This document shows positions 52,866 to 62,731 of a stretch of 64,000 nt of DNA, piece after piece (position 1 is the stretch's first letter; every line of letters starts with the position of its first letter). The notes beneath the pieces were generated by a model that made no database searches, was not told where the DNA came from, and saw only the letters and a program-made list of their open reading frames with translations. The DNA lies in NCBI RefSeq assembly GCF_902497785.1, contig NZ_CABVHK010000007.1, forward strand, positions 124,001 to 188,000, written 5' to 3'. The DNA is from Pseudomonas fluorescens. GTDB lineage: Bacteria > Pseudomonadota > Gammaproteobacteria > Pseudomonadales > Pseudomonadaceae. A program made the position numbers and the translations under genes.

Positions 52866-54989
52866 TCAGCCCGTCAGCGCTTTCCAGTTGAACGGCCGGA
52901 CAAAGTCGCCGACGTCCTCGGCCTCTCTCGGGGACGCGACCAGGAAGCCTTGCACGTACTGGCAACCATTGGCGCGCAGCCACTCGTACTGCGCGAGGGT
53001 TTCCACCCCTTCGGCAATCACCAGCATTCCATATTGTTTGCACAGGTCGATCACATTGCGCACCAGCGCCGCGTCCCGCGAGGATTCCGGCAACCGGGCG
53101 ATGACATGCCGGTCGAGCTTGAGTGTGTCCAGTTCCAGATCACGCAAATGCGCCAGCGAGCACGGCCCCGAGCCAAAGTCATCCAGCGCCACCCGCACGC
53201 CCAGGTGATGCAGCAGGCGCAGCTGTTTTCGGGTTTCATCAGGGTTGAGCATCAAGGCCTCTTCGGTGACCTCCACCTCCAGATGCCGCGCCTGCAAGCC
53301 ATTACGCTCCAGCGCCAGACGCAACTCCGTGACCAGGTTGGGCATGCCGAACTGCGTGCTGCTCAGGCTCACGCCCAGTACCAGGTCATCGGCAAACAGG
53401 GATTCCCAGGCTTTGCGTTGCCCGGCGCTGCGTTGATAGATCCAGCTACCCAGCCGACTGATCAACCGCGCCTCTTCCAGCAAGGGTAGAAACAGCCCCG
53501 GCGGCACGTCGCCGACACTCGGATGCTGCCAGCGCAGCAACGCTTCGAAGCCGCGAATCTGCCCGCTGTCGATGGCCACCTGAGGCTGATACACCAGATT
53601 GAAATCACGGTTTTCGATGGCGCTACGCACACTTTCTTCGAGCATCAGCCGCGAGCGCGCCCGGCCGTTCATGTCATGATCATAAAAACGATATTGCTGA
53701 CGGCCGGCGCGCTTGGCTTCATACATGGCAATGTCGGACGCACGCAGCAAACCATCGAGACTGGCCCCACAATCCGGGTACGTGGCGATGCCAATGCTGG
53801 CGCCCAGGGCGATATCCAGCCCATCGATCTGCTGACAGATCGACACCCGCTCGATCAGCTTCTCGGCAATCTTCGCCGCTTGCTCGGGAAACTCCAGGTC
53901 CAGCAGCGCCGTGAACTCATCGCCGCCCATGCGCGCCAAGATGTCGAATGGCCGCAAGCACGCCTTCAATTGTTCGGAAACCCAGCGCAACACCCGGTCG
54001 CCGGCATCGTGGCCTAGGGAGTCGTTGACCCGCTTGAAACCGTCGAGGTCGAGGTACAGCAGCACCCAGGCGCGGTCGGTACGTTCGCCGCGCAGCAGCA
54101 GGTTTTCTACCGTCTGATAAAAGCCGCGACGATTGAGCAGCCCGGTCAGCGGATCGGTAACGGCCTGGAATTCCAGTTGCTGATGCAGGTGGCGCACCAC
54201 CGACATGTCCAGCACCGTCACCACCATGGCCTGTTGCTCGCTCGGTAACGGCGCGCACGACAGCGCTACGGGTACCTGTTGGCCGGGGGCTGTGCGCAGC
54301 AATGCGTCATGCAGGCGCAAGGTTTCCCCGCGTTTATAACCGGCCAGCAGTTCGGAATCGGTCCAGATCGGTATATGCGGCTTTTGCAGGAAATCGAGAA
54401 ACGCCTTGCCCTGCAAATCCTGCAGCGTGGCATTGAGCAAGCGCGACATCGCCGGGTTGGCAAAGCGAATCAGGCCGTCCTCGCCGACCACCAGAATGCC
54501 TTCGGCGGCGTTGTCCAGCACCGACGCATTGAAGGCGCGTGCGACCTCCAGATCGTGGCTCAGGCGCTGCAATGCCCGGCGATTGCGCTGATGCTCTAGC
54601 AACGCCTGAACCTTGGGCTTGAGAATCTGCGGGTCGAAGGGTTTGAACAGGTAATCCACCGCGCCACTGGCATAGCCCTTGAGCACGGCGTCCTGGGACT
54701 TTTCGTTGGCGGTGAGGAAAATAATCGGGGTCAGGCGGGTGCGCTGGCTGCCGCGCATCAGGCGCGCCACTTCAAACCCATCCATGCCGGGCATCTGCAC
54801 GTCCAGCAGCACCAGGTCGATATCGTGTTCGAGTAGCAGACTGAGGGCTTCGAAACCCGAGGCAGCGGTAATGACCTGCCAGTCCTGGCGCTGGAGCAAC
54901 GCGCGCATACTGATCAGGTTTTCAGGGTAATCATCGACGATTAACAGGGTTGAGGTGCCGTCGGCTGGCGTGGGTTGCGCGCATTCCAT
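52866..54989 (-). CDS. Response regulator with PAS, GGDEF and EAL domains
   Basis: 707 residues. Receiver domain at 14-130 with phosphoacceptor D63 (LVLLDVQMPGMDG); PAS about 150-265; GGDEF about 285-440 with intact RMGGDEF and an RPFD inhibitory site five residues before it; EAL about 450-700 with FEALLRW, LDDFGSG, DTLKLD and IAEGVET. Both cyclic-di-GMP synthesis and breakdown are therefore possible. In the EAL domain the metal-binding asparagine of the usual V-N-x-S motif is serine (LGVSLSSTQF). No histidine kinase is adjacent. A DnaA-box match lies nearby at 52711, inside the YgjP-like gene. Confidence 0.92.
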   Translation of the reverse strand: MECAQPTPADGTSTLLIVDDYPENLISMRALLQRQDWQVITAASGFEALSLLLEHDIDLVLLDVQMPGMDGFEVARLMRGSQRTRLTPIIFLTANEKSQDAVLKGYASGAVDYLFKPFDPQILKPKVQALLEHQRNRRALQRLSHDLEVARAFNASVLDNAAEGILVVGEDGLIRFANPAMSRLLNATLQDLQGKAFLDFLQKPHIPIWTDSELLAGYKRGETLRLHDALLRTAPGQQVPVALSCAPLPSEQQAMVVTVLDMSVVRHLHQQLEFQAVTDPLTGLLNRRGFYQTVENLLLRGERTDRAWVLLYLDLDGFKRVNDSLGHDAGDRVLRWVSEQLKACLRPFDILARMGGDEFTALLDLEFPEQAAKIAEKLIERVSICQQIDGLDIALGASIGIATYPDCGASLDGLLRASDIAMYEAKRAGRQQYRFYDHDMNGRARSRLMLEESVRSAIENRDFNLVYQPQVAIDSGQIRGFEALLRWQHPSVGDVPPGLFLPLLEEARLISRLGSWIYQRSAGQRKAWESLFADDLVLGVSLSSTQFGMPNLVTELRLALERNGLQARHLEVEVTEEALMLNPDETRKQLRLLHHLGVRVALDDFGSGPCSLAHLRDLELDTLKLDRHVIARLPESSRDAALVRNVIDLCKQYGMLVIAEGVETLAQYEWLRANGCQYVQGFLVASPREAEDVGDFVRPFNWKALTG

Positions 54990-55310
54990 GCTGCTTCTCT
55001 TATCTGGGCGTCAGGCCGGTTTCTTGTGAAAACCGGACACATGCTAAGCCTTCACTCTAGACCGGGATCCGCGAAAGCAGAAGGTATCAATAGGCCATCA
55101 TTTAACTAATAAGTTCATTTGCCGACTAACGGTCACCTCTACAGGCCCCTGAAACCGGGAAAGATGGCCTTTTAACAGGATTTTGACGTCATCCATCTGT
55201 CAGTCAGACGTTAACAAACGCCCCTTCTACGCTTATAAAGACCGCCCTCCAAGGCGCGTGCTAGAGCATCTGGTACGTCCGTGCTGCAAAATCTGTGGAA
55301 GCTTTTTTCT
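54990..55310. promoter_or_regulatory. Divergent region between the GGDEF-EAL and alginate lyase genes
   Basis: 321 bp without genes, AT-richer than its surroundings. TTGACG at about 55185 and TATAAA at about 55235 are possible promoter pieces, but are not spaced as one promoter. Confidence 0.4.
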
Positions 55311-55979
55311 ATGATCGATCTCGCAACCTGGAACCTCAGTGTTCCTGTCGGCAACCCGCCATACACCGTTGAAACAGCCAAATTGACGAAAGGGTTCAAG
55401 GATCAATACTTCCATTCCAACACCGGCACGCTGTTTTTCTGGTCACCGGTGACCGGCACCCGTACCGCAAACGCGAAATATCCCCGCACCGAACTGCGGG
55501 AAACCTACAGCAACGGCACCCTGCGAAACTGGTACTACCCGGATGCCGACAACTCTCTGCGCGCCACGTTGACGGTGAATCAGGTGCCGAGCTCGGGTAA
55601 AATCGTGATCGGCCAGATCCATGCCTACGAAAGCCAGAAGCCCATGGTAAAGGTCGAGTATCAATACAAGACCGGCCCCAAGGCCGGCAACATCGTAGCC
55701 AAGGTGCGCATGCACCCCGACGACGGCGAAGGCCGGGTAATCACCATCGCCACGGGCGTGAAGCTTGATCAGCAGTTTTCCTACCTCATTCACCTAAGCC
55801 CCGGCGGCGCATTGGGCATCAGTGCGGCAGGTTATCAGTGGGACACCGACATCAGCGCGAAATGGCGGGTCAAACCGTTGTACTTCAAGGCCGGGGTGTA
55901 TGTGCAGGACAACACCGGGTACACCAGCGAGGGCGGGAAAGTGACGTTCAGCAAGCTGGATATTGATCACGATAAGTAA
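55311..55979 (+). CDS. Polysaccharide lyase family 7 alginate lyase
   Basis: 222 residues, a single beta-jelly-roll PL7 domain. The three catalytic strands are present: RTELRET (R-T-E-L), GQIHAYES (Q-I-H) and YFKAGVYVQ (Y-x-K-A-G-x-Y-x-Q). No signal peptide is visible at either possible start. The size and lack of signal match the PA1167-type lyase of P. aeruginosa. The start at 55311 (MIDLATWNLSVPVG) follows TGGAAG; an earlier start at 55281 is less likely. It would cleave alginate by beta-elimination; how it reaches the polymer is unclear. Confidence 0.9.
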   Translation: MIDLATWNLSVPVGNPPYTVETAKLTKGFKDQYFHSNTGTLFFWSPVTGTRTANAKYPRTELRETYSNGTLRNWYYPDADNSLRATLTVNQVPSSGKIVIGQIHAYESQKPMVKVEYQYKTGPKAGNIVAKVRMHPDDGEGRVITIATGVKLDQQFSYLIHLSPGGALGISAAGYQWDTDISAKWRVKPLYFKAGVYVQDNTGYTSEGGKVTFSKLDIDHDK

Positions 55980-55983
55980 CGGC

Positions 55984-56062
55984 AAAAGATCGCAGCCTTC
56001 GGCAGCTCCTACATTGGTCAGATGTACGTCCTGTAGGAGCTGCCGAAGGCTGCGATCTTTTG
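55984..56062. repeat. REP palindrome, family A, tails outward
   Basis: AAAAGATCGCAGCCTTCGGC and GCCGAAGGCTGCGATCTTTTG, between convergent genes. Confidence 0.9.
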
Positions 56063-56076
56063 AACTTGATCCTGCA

Positions 56077-56114
56077 CCCACAAAAAACCCGCATTTCTGC
56101 GGGTTTTTTGTGGG
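56077..56114. terminator. Bidirectional intrinsic terminator after fba
   Basis: CCCACAAAAAACCCGCA and TGCGGGTTTTTTGTGGG form a perfect 17-bp stem around TTTC with T-runs on both strands, 17 bp after the fba stop. Confidence 0.95.
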
Positions 56115-56131
56115 GCTCAAACGCTGAAGGC

Positions 56132-57196
56132 TTAGTTGACCTTGGCGTTCAACTCACCTTTCAGATAACGCTGATACATCGCTTCCAGCGAGATCGGCTT
56201 GATCTTCGAAGCGTTGCCAGCCGTGCCAAACGCTTCGTAGCGCGCGATGCAAACGTCACGCATGGCAGTCACGGTGGCGCCAAAGAATTTACGTGGGTCG
56301 AATTCGCTCGGGTTGGTGGCCATCAGGCGACGCATCGCACCAGTGGACGCCAAACGCAGGTCGGTGTCGATGTTGACCTTGCGCACGCCGTGCTTGATGC
56401 CTTCGACGATTTCTTCAACCGGCACGCCGTAGGTTTCTTTGATGTCGCCGCCGTACTGGTTGATGATCGCCAGCCAGTCTTGTGGCACCGAAGAGGAACC
56501 GTGCATCACCAGGTGGGTATTCGGGATGCGTTTGTGGATTTCTTTGATGCGGTCGATTGCCAGCACGTCGCCGGTAGGCGGCTTGGTGAACTTGTACGCG
56601 CCGTGGCTGGTGCCGATGGCGATGGCCAGGGCGTCGACCTGAGTGCGTTTGACGAAGTCAGCGGCTTCTTCCGGGTCAGTCAGCATCTGGCTGTGATCGA
56701 GCACGCCTTCTGCGCCGATACCGTCTTCTTCACCGGCCATGCCGGTTTCCAGCGAACCCAGGCAGCCCAGCTCGCCTTCTACCGAAACGCCGCAGGCGTG
56801 AGCCAGGGCCACGGTTTGTTGGGTGACACGGATGTTGTAGTCGTAGTCGGTCGGGGTCTTGCCGTCTTCGCCCAGGGAACCGTCCATCATCACCGAGCTG
56901 AAGCCCAGTTGAATGGAGCGCTGGCAGACGTCAGGGCTGGTGCCGTGATCCTGGTGCATGCACACCGGGATATGCGGGAATTCTTCGATGGCGGCGAGGA
57001 TCAGGTGACGCAGGAACGGCGCGCCGGCGTATTTGCGAGCACCGGCCGAAGCCTGGACGATCACCGGGGAGTCAGTCTTGTCAGCGGCTTCCATGATGGC
57101 GCGCATCTGCTCAAGGTTGTTGACGTTGAAGGCTGGAACGCCGTAGCCGAACTCGGCTGCGTGGTCCAGCATCTGGCGCATGCTGATAAGTGCCAT
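56132..57196 (-). CDS. fba: Fructose-bisphosphate aldolase, class II
   Basis: 354-residue zinc aldolase (Calvin-type class IIB) interconverting fructose 1,6-bisphosphate and two triose phosphates. Zinc/active-site motifs are [36 protein letters not shown] and [10 protein letters not shown], with NIDTDLR near the end. GGGAGAG precedes the ATG. Placed with tkt, epd and pgk as in other Pseudomonas; two lipoprotein genes and a REP separate it from pgk, so it probably has its own promoter. Confidence 0.97.
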   Translation of the reverse strand: MALISMRQMLDHAAEFGYGVPAFNVNNLEQMRAIMEAADKTDSPVIVQASAGARKYAGAPFLRHLILAAIEEFPHIPVCMHQDHGTSPDVCQRSIQLGFSSVMMDGSLGEDGKTPTDYDYNIRVTQQTVALAHACGVSVEGELGCLGSLETGMAGEEDGIGAEGVLDHSQMLTDPEEAADFVKRTQVDALAIAIGTSHGAYKFTKPPTGDVLAIDRIKEIHKRIPNTHLVMHGSSSVPQDWLAIINQYGGDIKETYGVPVEEIVEGIKHGVRKVNIDTDLRLASTGAMRRLMATNPSEFDPRKFFGATVTAMRDVCIARYEAFGTAGNASKIKPISLEAMYQRYLKGELNAKVN

Positions 57197-57337
57197 TGTG
57201 TGTGTCTCTCCCGGTTTGGGTCGTTAATCGTGCCAGCCTGCCGGAGCGGCGGCGGCTATTCAAGTTTTTGCAGATCGGGGGTTAATCCCGGGCTGCGAAT
57301 TCGGTACAACATAAATACTGAATGTGACGAAGCACCC

Positions 57338-57468
57338 GTGGCGAGCGAGCTTGCTCGCGTTCGGCTGCGAAGCAGTCGTAAACCGTTCGACCCGGTCTTT
57401 ATCAAACACCAGGTCGACTGGCTTTGGGAGCGCTTCGCACTCCAGCGGGAGCAAGCTCCCTCGCCACA
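57338..57468. repeat. REP palindrome, family C (GAGCTTGCTC type)
   Basis: GTGGCGAGCGAGCTTGCTCG and GCGGGAGCAAGCTCCCTCGCC with an inner GGCTGCGAAGCAG / GCGCTTCGCACTCC part, upstream of fba. Confidence 0.85.
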
Positions 57469-57484
57469 GAAGTCCTGCGATCTC

Positions 57485-57817
57485 TTACTGCGCTTTACAC
57501 CCGCGGCCAATCAAATCATTGGTGGCGACCCAGTAAACCAGGCCTTCCTCACCTTTCAGGTGAAACGCCAGCATGTCGTTGCTGTACAGCGAACCCGACG
57601 CGCCGGGTTCGTGCTTCAAGCGGTAAACCTGATCGGCCCCGCCGAGGCGCACATCGACGGCCTCGCGGCTGTCGTCGGTGAAGCGCCACACCACTTTGGC
57701 CTGGCTGTCGCACGTCCAGGTGGTCCAGCTGTCCGTCGATTCGGCCGGCTTGAACAGGTTGAAATTCGAACAACCTGCCAGCAGTGCCAGCGCCGTAATG
57801 GCGATAAAACCTTTCAT
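57485..57817 (-). CDS. MliC-like lipoprotein (lysozyme inhibitor family)
   Basis: 110 residues. Lipoprotein signal MKGFIAITALALLAGCSNF with lipobox L-A-G-C (C17). The mature part has the MliC pattern WTCDSQAKVVWRFTDDSREAV, YRLKHEPGASGSLYSNDMLAF and a final GRGCKAQ; the two cysteines could pair. MliC/PliC proteins inhibit c-type lysozyme in the periplasm. The start at 57817 is set by the signal. It follows another small lipoprotein gene on the same strand, 56 bp upstream. Confidence 0.85.
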   Translation of the reverse strand: MKGFIAITALALLAGCSNFNLFKPAESTDSWTTWTCDSQAKVVWRFTDDSREAVDVRLGGADQVYRLKHEPGASGSLYSNDMLAFHLKGEEGLVYWVATNDLIGRGCKAQ

Positions 57818-57873
57818 CCGTGTTCCTCGACTGACGGCGCACACCGCCAGTCCTGAGTAAGGAGTCAGACCCG

Positions 57874-58095
57874 TCAAGGGCAACCATGTTCCTTGGCGGG
57901 TGTGAGTGTTTCGTATTTGTCCAGGCCATCAGGCCCGGAACGCTTGTTGATCACCGGGTTGGTTTCCGCTTGCCAGTCAGCCTGGTAGCAGCCTTTGTCC
58001 ACCGCTTGCGGTGCAGGTTCCGGCTTGGCTTTGGGGTTACTCCCACACGCCGCCAGCGAACCCGCAACGATCAACAGCGCTAGCACCTTGACCAT
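57874..58095 (-). CDS. Small lipoprotein of unknown function
   Basis: 73 residues with a lipoprotein signal (MVKVLALLIVAGSLAACGSN, lipobox L-A-A-C, C17), then a proline-rich linker (PKAKPEPAPQ) and a short domain with two cysteines (GCYQADWQAETNP ... KEHGCP). I recognise no family, but a gene of this kind lies at the same place downstream of pgk in P. aeruginosa. It is 34 bp after pgk and may be in the same transcript. Confidence 0.75.
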   Translation of the reverse strand: MVKVLALLIVAGSLAACGSNPKAKPEPAPQAVDKGCYQADWQAETNPVINKRSGPDGLDKYETLTPAKEHGCP

Positions 58096-58129
58096 GTAAA
58101 CGCTCCCTTGCCTGGCCAAATCCGCGACC

Positions 58130-59293
58130 TCAGGCCTTGGCCCGACTTTCCAGTACTTCTACGGCGGGCAGTACTTTGCCTTCGACAAACTCAAGGAACG
58201 CGCCGCCACCGGTAGAAATGTAGGAGATCTGATCCGCCACGCCATATTTGTCGATGGCCGCCAGGGTGTCGCCGCCGCCCGCGATGGAAAACGCCGAGCT
58301 TTCTGCGATGGCCTGGGCCAACACTTTGGTGCCGTTACCGAACTGGTCGAATTCGAACACGCCGACCGGGCCGTTCCACAGAATGGTCCTGGAGGACTTC
58401 AGCAGCTCGGCGAAATTCGCCGCGGTCTGTGGGCCGATGTCGAGGATCATGTCGTCTGCCGCTACGTCGGCGATCAGCTTGACGGTCGCGGTGGCGCTTT
58501 CAGCGAATTCCTTGGCAACCACGACGTCCACTGGCAGCGGCACGCTGACTTTGGCGGCGATTTCGCGAGCGGTGTCCAGCAGGTCCGGCTCGTACAGGGA
58601 TTTGCCGACCGGGTGACCGGCTGCGGCAAGGAAGGTGTTGGCAATGCCGCCACCGACGATGAGCTGGTTGCAGATCTGGCTCAGGCTGTTCAGGACGTCG
58701 AGCTTGGTCGAGACCTTGGAGCCGGCCACGATGGCCGCCATTGGCTGGGCCGGCGCGCCCAGGGCTTTGCCCAGTGCGTCGAGTTCGGCCGCCAGCAACG
58801 GGCCCGCCGCCGCGACTTTGGCAAACTTGGCCACGCCGTGGGTCGAACCCTCGGCGCGGTGAGCGGTGCCGAAGGCGTCCATCACGAACACGTCGCACAG
58901 GGCGGCGTATTGTTGGGCCAGTTCGTCAGCGTTCTTTTTTTCACCCTTGTTGAAGCGCACGTTTTCGAACAAGACGATGTCGCCCGCCTTCACGTCAACG
59001 CCGCCCAGGTAATCAGCCACCAGCGGCACTTCACGACCGAGGGCCTTGCTCAGGTAATCAGCGACAGGCTTGAGGCTGTTCTCGGCCGAGAACTCGCCTT
59101 CGGTCGGGCGGCCAAGGTGCGAGCAGACCATCACGGCCGCGCCTTTTTCCAGGGCCAGCTTGATGGTCGGCAGCGAAGCCAGGATTCGCGCATCGCTGGT
59201 GACTACACCGTCCTTGACAGGGACGTTGAGGTCTTCGCGAATCAGTACGCGCTTACCTTGCAGATCGAGGTCGGTCATCTTCAACACGGTCAT
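58130..59293 (-). CDS. pgk: Phosphoglycerate kinase
   Basis: 387 residues, transfers phosphate between 1,3-bisphosphoglycerate and ADP. Motifs: [16 protein letters not shown] (substrate), [34 protein letters not shown], and the C-terminal nucleotide site [12 protein letters not shown] and [18 protein letters not shown] lies before the ATG at 59293. It starts 12 bp after the epd stop, so the two are co-transcribed. Confidence 0.97.
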   Translation of the reverse strand: MTVLKMTDLDLQGKRVLIREDLNVPVKDGVVTSDARILASLPTIKLALEKGAAVMVCSHLGRPTEGEFSAENSLKPVADYLSKALGREVPLVADYLGGVDVKAGDIVLFENVRFNKGEKKNADELAQQYAALCDVFVMDAFGTAHRAEGSTHGVAKFAKVAAAGPLLAAELDALGKALGAPAQPMAAIVAGSKVSTKLDVLNSLSQICNQLIVGGGIANTFLAAAGHPVGKSLYEPDLLDTAREIAAKVSVPLPVDVVVAKEFAESATATVKLIADVAADDMILDIGPQTAANFAELLKSSRTILWNGPVGVFEFDQFGNGTKVLAQAIAESSAFSIAGGGDTLAAIDKYGVADQISYISTGGGAFLEFVEGKVLPAVEVLESRAKA

Positions 59294-59305
59294 GGGTCGC
59301 ACTTC

Positions 59306-60358
59306 CTACGGTTTTTTTGAAGTCGCTGTTTGCAGATAGTGTTCCGCAACATCCAGCATTCGGTTGGCAAACCCCCATTCGTTGTCGAACCAGGCCAGGA
59401 TGTTCACCAGCCGTGGGCCGGAAACTCGAGTCTGACTGGCATCGACGATCGCCGAATGAGGGTCATGGTTGAAATCACAGCTTGCGTGAGGCAACTCGGT
59501 GTAAGCCAGCAGGCCTTTGAGCGGGCCGCTGGTGGCGGCCTCGCGCAATATCCGGTTGACCTCGGTGGCGTCGGTGTCACTGACGGTCTGCATCGTAATG
59601 TCAAGGCAGGACACGTTCACGGTCGGCACCCGCACGGCTTTGGCTTGAATTCGCCCGGCAAGTTCCGGCAGCAGGCGTTCGATGCCCCGCGCCAGACCAG
59701 TGGACACCGGAATCACCGACTGAAACGCCGAACGGGTGCGGCGCAGGTCTTCGTGATGATAGGCGTCGATCACCGGCTGATCGTTCATCGCCGAGTGGAT
59801 GGTGGTGATCGACACGTATTCCAGACCAATGGCCTGATCCAGCAGGCGCAACAGCGGCACGCCGCAGTTGGTGGTGCAGGACGCGTTGGACACCAGCAGC
59901 TCGTCGCCGGTCAGGCAATCCTGGTTCACGCCGTAGACGATGGTGGCGTCGACATCCGCCTCGCTGGCCATCGGCTGGGAAAACAACACGCGCGGCGCGC
60001 CGGCGTCGAGGAAACGCTGGCCGTCTTCACGCGTGTGGTAAGCGCCGGAGCATTCCAGCACCAGATCGACGCCCAGCGACGCCCAATCGATGCCTTCGGG
60101 GGTGGCACTGCGCAGGACCTTCACGCAGTCGCCATTAATATGCAGACAATCGCCATCGATCTTCACTTCACCGGGAAAACGCCCGTGGGTGGAGTCGAAG
60201 CGTGTCAGGTATTCGATGCTGGCCATGTCCGCCAGATCGTTGATAGCGACAATTTCAAACCCGGCCGCCGAGCCTCGCTCAAACAACGCACGCAAGACGC
60301 AACGACCAATCCGGCCATAGCCGTTGAGTGCAACTTTGTAAGGACGCGGTTGAGGCAT
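59306..60358 (-). CDS. epd: Erythrose-4-phosphate dehydrogenase
   Basis: 350-residue GAPDH-family enzyme. The NAD-binding site is KVALNGYGRIGRCVLRALFE and the catalytic cysteine is in SNASCTTNCGVPLL. The order tkt-epd-pgk and the divergence from GapA identify it as Epd (first step of the deoxyxylulose-independent PLP route, erythrose-4-phosphate to 4-phosphoerythronate). A GapB-type activity cannot be ruled out from sequence. The start at 60358 (MPQPRPYKVALNG) is chosen. A REP separates it from tkt. Confidence 0.92.
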   Translation of the reverse strand: MPQPRPYKVALNGYGRIGRCVLRALFERGSAAGFEIVAINDLADMASIEYLTRFDSTHGRFPGEVKIDGDCLHINGDCVKVLRSATPEGIDWASLGVDLVLECSGAYHTREDGQRFLDAGAPRVLFSQPMASEADVDATIVYGVNQDCLTGDELLVSNASCTTNCGVPLLRLLDQAIGLEYVSITTIHSAMNDQPVIDAYHHEDLRRTRSAFQSVIPVSTGLARGIERLLPELAGRIQAKAVRVPTVNVSCLDITMQTVSDTDATEVNRILREAATSGPLKGLLAYTELPHASCDFNHDPHSAIVDASQTRVSGPRLVNILAWFDNEWGFANRMLDVAEHYLQTATSKKP

Positions 60359-60397
60359 GGGGTTCTCGATAAGCTCTCGTAAACAACACAAATCCCC

Positions 60398-60496
60398 GTA
60401 GGAGCTGCCGAGAGAAACGAGGCTGCGATCTTTTGATCTTGTTTTTTCGGATCAAGATCAAAAGATCGCAGCCTCGTTTCTCTCGGCAGCTCCTAC
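60398..60496. repeat. REP palindrome, family A, extended-stem variant
   Basis: GTAGGAGCTGCCGAGAGAAA and TTTCTCTCGGCAGCTCCTAC; the GAGAGAAACGAGG insert is matched exactly in both arms. Between tkt and epd. Confidence 0.92.
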
Positions 60497-60529
60497 GGGA
60501 TCGCGGCGGCCAGAGCCACCGCACCGTGC

Positions 60530-62527
60530 TTAGTCTTCCAGCAGCTCTTCAGCCTGACCCAGGATGTTTTCCAGGGTGAAGCCGAACTCTTCGAACAAGG
60601 CAGGCGCAGGCGCCGACTCGCCGAAGGTGGTCATGCCGATGACGCGGCCTTCCAGGCCCACGTATTTGTACCAGTAGTCCGCATGGGCGGCTTCGATGGC
60701 GATACGGGCGCTGACCTGCAACGGCAGAACCGCTTGCTTGTAGCCGGCGTCCTGGGCATCGAACACGCTGGTGCAAGGCATCGAAACCACACGCACCTTG
60801 CGGCCTTGCTCGGTCAGCTTGTCGTAAGCCTGAACCGCCAGGCCCACTTCCGAACCGGTCGAGATCAGGATCAGCTCAGGCTCGCCTGCGCAGTCCTTCA
60901 GCACGTAACCGCCACGGGCGATGTCAGCGATCTGCAGCGCACTGCGCTCCTGATGCTGCAAATTCTGACGCGAGAAGATCAGCGCCGAAGGGCCGTCCTT
61001 GCGTTCGATCGCCTGTTTCCAGCAAACGGCCGATTCAACGGCATCGGCCGGACGCCAGGTGTCGAGGTTCGGCGTGCTGCGCAGGCTGGTCAGTTGCTCG
61101 ATCGGCTGGTGAGTCGGGCCGTCTTCGCCCAGGCCGATGGAGTCGTGAGTGTAAACGAACAGCACGCGCTTCTTCATCAGCGCAGCCATGCGCACGGCAT
61201 TGCGCGCGTACTCCATGAACATCAGGAAGGTCGCGCCGTAAGGCACCAGGCCGCCGTGCAGAGCGACGCCGTTCATGATTGCGCTCATGCCGAATTCGCG
61301 AACGCCGTAGTACATGTAGTTGCCGCTGGCGTCTTCGGCGGTGACGCCCTTGCAACCTTTCCACAGGGTCAGGTTGGAACCGGCCAGGTCAGCCGAGCCG
61401 CCGAGGAATTCCGGCAACAACGGGCCGAAGGCATTCAGGGCGTTCTGGCTGGCTTTACGGCTGGCGATGGTTTCGCCCTTGGCCGCGACTTCAGCGATAT
61501 AAGCAGAGGCTTTTTCAGCGAAGTCCGCTGGCAGTTCGCCGCTCAGGCGACGGACCAGTTCGTTGGCTTCGGTCGGGAATGCCGCGGAGTAAGCAGCGAA
61601 ACGCTGATCCCACTCGGCTTCAACCGCGCGGCCGGCTTCCTTGGCGTCCCACTCGGCATAGATATCAACCGGAATTTCGAACGGACCGTGGTTCCATTTC
61701 AACGCAGCGCGGGTCAGCGCGATTTCCGCGTCACCCAGCGGGGCGCCGTGGCAGTCTTCTTTACCCTGCTTGTTCGGCGAACCGAAACCGATGGTGGTCT
61801 TGCAGCAGATCAGCGTTGGCTGCGTGCTTTTGCGTGCGGTCTCGATGGCGGTCTTGATCTCTTCCGGATCGTGGCCGTCAACATTACGGATCACTTGCCA
61901 GTTGTAGGCTTCGAAACGCTTCGGGGTGTCGTCGGTGAACCAGCCTTCGACTTCACCGTCGATGGAGATGCCGTTGTCATCGTAGAAAGCGATCAGCTTG
62001 CCCAGACCCAAAGTACCGGCCAGGGAGCCGACTTCGTGGGAGATGCCTTCCATCATGCAGCCATCACCGAGGAACACGTAGGTGTGGTGATCGACAATAT
62101 TGTGACCAGGACGGTTGAACTGCGCTGCCAGAACTTTTTCGGCCAGGGCGAAACCCACGGCGTTGGCCAGGCCTTGGCCCAGTGGACCGGTGGTGGTTTC
62201 AACGCCCGGGGTATAGCCGAATTCCGGGTGACCCGGGGTGCGGCTGTGCAGCTGACGGAAGTTTTTCAGGTCATCGATCGACAGGTCGTAGCCGGTCAGG
62301 TGCAGCAGCGAGTAGATCAGCATCGAGCCGTGGCCGTTGGACAGCACGAAGCGGTCACGGTCGGCGAACGACGGGTTACTCGGGTTGTGCTTCAGGTAGT
62401 CACGCCACAGTACTTCGGCGATATCCGCCATACCCATCGGGGCACCGGGATGGCCGCTGTTGGCTTTTTGCACGGCATCCATGCTGAGGGCACGAATGGC
62501 GTTGGCACGCTCACGACGGCTGGGCAT
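60530..62527 (-). CDS. tkt: Transketolase
   Basis: 665 residues, thiamine diphosphate enzyme of the pentose phosphate pathway. Key segments: [20 protein letters not shown] (N-terminus), [18 protein letters not shown] with the thiamine-binding G-D-G and then [25 protein letters not shown], and the second-subunit motif [26 protein letters not shown] lies before the ATG at 62527. It is divergent from the ArsR-methyltransferase gene by 272 bp. Confidence 0.97.
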   Translation of the reverse strand: MPSRRERANAIRALSMDAVQKANSGHPGAPMGMADIAEVLWRDYLKHNPSNPSFADRDRFVLSNGHGSMLIYSLLHLTGYDLSIDDLKNFRQLHSRTPGHPEFGYTPGVETTTGPLGQGLANAVGFALAEKVLAAQFNRPGHNIVDHHTYVFLGDGCMMEGISHEVGSLAGTLGLGKLIAFYDDNGISIDGEVEGWFTDDTPKRFEAYNWQVIRNVDGHDPEEIKTAIETARKSTQPTLICCKTTIGFGSPNKQGKEDCHGAPLGDAEIALTRAALKWNHGPFEIPVDIYAEWDAKEAGRAVEAEWDQRFAAYSAAFPTEANELVRRLSGELPADFAEKASAYIAEVAAKGETIASRKASQNALNAFGPLLPEFLGGSADLAGSNLTLWKGCKGVTAEDASGNYMYYGVREFGMSAIMNGVALHGGLVPYGATFLMFMEYARNAVRMAALMKKRVLFVYTHDSIGLGEDGPTHQPIEQLTSLRSTPNLDTWRPADAVESAVCWKQAIERKDGPSALIFSRQNLQHQERSALQIADIARGGYVLKDCAGEPELILISTGSEVGLAVQAYDKLTEQGRKVRVVSMPCTSVFDAQDAGYKQAVLPLQVSARIAIEAAHADYWYKYVGLEGRVIGMTTFGESAPAPALFEEFGFTLENILGQAEELLED

Positions 62528-62731
62528 CGCTGTTCTCCTGAGGGTTTTGAATAAAGAGTGAATAAAACGAATCGGAAAAAAGGCGAGCATTTTCCCTCAC
62601 CGACCCGCCCGGGGCAATGACAGATAGTCATCTGAAGGCGTTTTTCCGGTGGATAGATTCGCATTCGCCTGGTGAAACCTTTCCGCTGACGATTTGTAGA
62701 GTGACCCATTCCCCGAGAAGTGCCATCTATC

